A DNA stretch of 53,437 bases, from the NCBI GenBank assembly GCA_017437905.1, contig JAFRWY010000027.1, positions 1 to 53,437 of the forward strand, written 5' to 3'. The position numbers were made by a program, and so were the translations under genes. This document shows, one piece after another, positions 52,962-53,437 of this stretch. The notes below the pieces were generated by a model. That model had not been told where the DNA came from and did no database searches. It was given only the letters and a program-made list of their open reading frames with translations. Within the stretch, counting starts at the first letter, position 1; each line of letters begins with the position of its first letter. The stretch comes from Eubacterium sp. (GTDB taxonomy: Bacteria; Bacillota; Clostridia; Lachnospirales; Lachnospiraceae).

Positions 52962-53437
52962 TTAATTTGAAGCTGCGTCTTCGGCTGCCTTGCGGGCCTT
53001 TGCCTGCTCATTCGACCAGTCCCAGCAATCCTGATATCCGAAGCCCTTCGCCTGAGCCTTCATTCCGTTTACGATGGAAGTGAACTCCTCGTCTGACTTT
53101 GCGTAGATCGCTTTCCAGGAATTCTCACGGATACACTTGGTCACCTGTGCCCAGGTGGTCTTCAGTTCGTCGGATCTTGTAGGCAGAACATAAGCGGATC
53201 CCGGAGATACCATGTATTTGCCCTTCAGCATGTACTCATTTGTGGTGGTGCATCCGGTCTTATCTCTCCAGTCCTGATCCACTGCACAGAGTGCGTCGGT
53301 CTGGTTGGACTTCCAGTTCTCATCATTGTAGGTCTCTCCGTTGGAATCCGGATTGGATGCATCCAGAGACCAGGTGATCATGTTCATCTGCAGCTGACCA
53401 TCCTTGAAGGTTCCGGTAAATCCATTTCCCTCAAGAA
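52962..53437 (-). CDS. Sugar ABC transporter solute-binding protein, C-terminal part
   Basis: The frame is open from 52962 to the right edge, giving at least 158 residues of the C-terminus; the N-terminus with any lipoprotein signal is outside the window. Trp/Tyr-rich segments (MNMITWSLDAS, YMVSPGSAYVLPTRSDELK) and the Ala-rich charged end (EQAKARKAAEDAASN) resemble large Clostridial solute-binding lipoproteins. The neighbouring YesL-like protein and response regulator fit oligosaccharide uptake, probably xylo-oligosaccharides. Substrate is inferred from context. Confidence 0.75.
   Translation of the reverse strand, partial: LEGNGFTGTFKDGQLQMNMITWSLDASNPDSNGETYNDENWKSNQTDALCAVDQDWRDKTGCTTTNEYMLKGKYMVSPGSAYVLPTRSDELKTTWAQVTKCIRENSWKAIYAKSDEEFTSIVNGMKAQAKGFGYQDCWDWSNEQAKARKAAEDAASN

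Overview
The window looks like a chromosomal segment from a low-to-mid GC anaerobic Bacillota of the Lachnospiraceae type. This is inferred from gene content and order: a radC-mreC-mreD-mrdA-rodA-mgsA run, a yggS-sepF-divIVA-lspA-rluA-type run, a miaB-mutS-mutL-miaA run, a Cas9/Csn2 type II-A CRISPR locus, and xylose genes next to a YesN/YesL-type regulator and membrane protein. Nearly all genes lie on the minus strand; the esterase, the response regulator and the tracrRNA are on the plus strand. No tRNA, rRNA, transposase or prophage gene was recognised.

Region 1 (1-7400) is a complete type II-A CRISPR-Cas locus. It holds the leader end of an array (4 repeats, 3 spacers visible, continuing off the left edge), csn2, cas2, cas1 and cas9, all on the minus strand, and an antisense tracrRNA on the plus strand whose promoter overlaps the cas9 ribosome binding site. 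A WYL-domain regulator sits immediately upstream and shares a bidirectional terminator with the tracrRNA. This block is visibly richer in A+T than what follows, which fits horizontal acquisition.

Region 2 (7500-21500) is a mix of small operons: a DUF6935-like protein with a Nudix hydrolase and DeoD; an ABC exporter; a zinc-ribbon protein with an LD-carboxypeptidase; a one-helix protein with CobT and a HAD phosphatase; a membrane-tethered HNH protein with a multi-pass protein; a MATE exporter; and a CDF metal exporter. A strange GTNAC-rich intergenic stretch lies at about 17215-17395.

Region 3 (21586-34423) is a long cell-envelope and division cluster in which most genes overlap or nearly touch: mreC, mreD, a PBP2 with a large insertion, rodA, mgsA, a DacA-type carboxypeptidase, an HlyD-like protein interrupted by an in-frame TAG, yggS, sepF, divIVA, lspA and an RluA-family synthase. 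mreB and minCD, often found in such clusters, are absent here. Region 4 (34500-44700) holds an aluminium-resistance/methionine gamma-lyase-like enzyme, a GNAT acetyltransferase, the miaB-mutS-mutL-miaA tRNA-modification and mismatch-repair run, and a small LysM membrane protein whose promoter carries two excellent LexA (SOS) boxes, so it resembles the division inhibitor YneA.

Region 5 (44794-53437) carries a STAS-kinase fusion, xylA and xylB, a divergent carbohydrate esterase with a YesN-type response regulator, a YesL-type membrane protein and the C-terminal part of a sugar-binding lipoprotein. Together these suggest uptake and breakdown of acetylated xylan and xylose. Intergenic spaces here contain duplicated terminators and REP-like palindromes.
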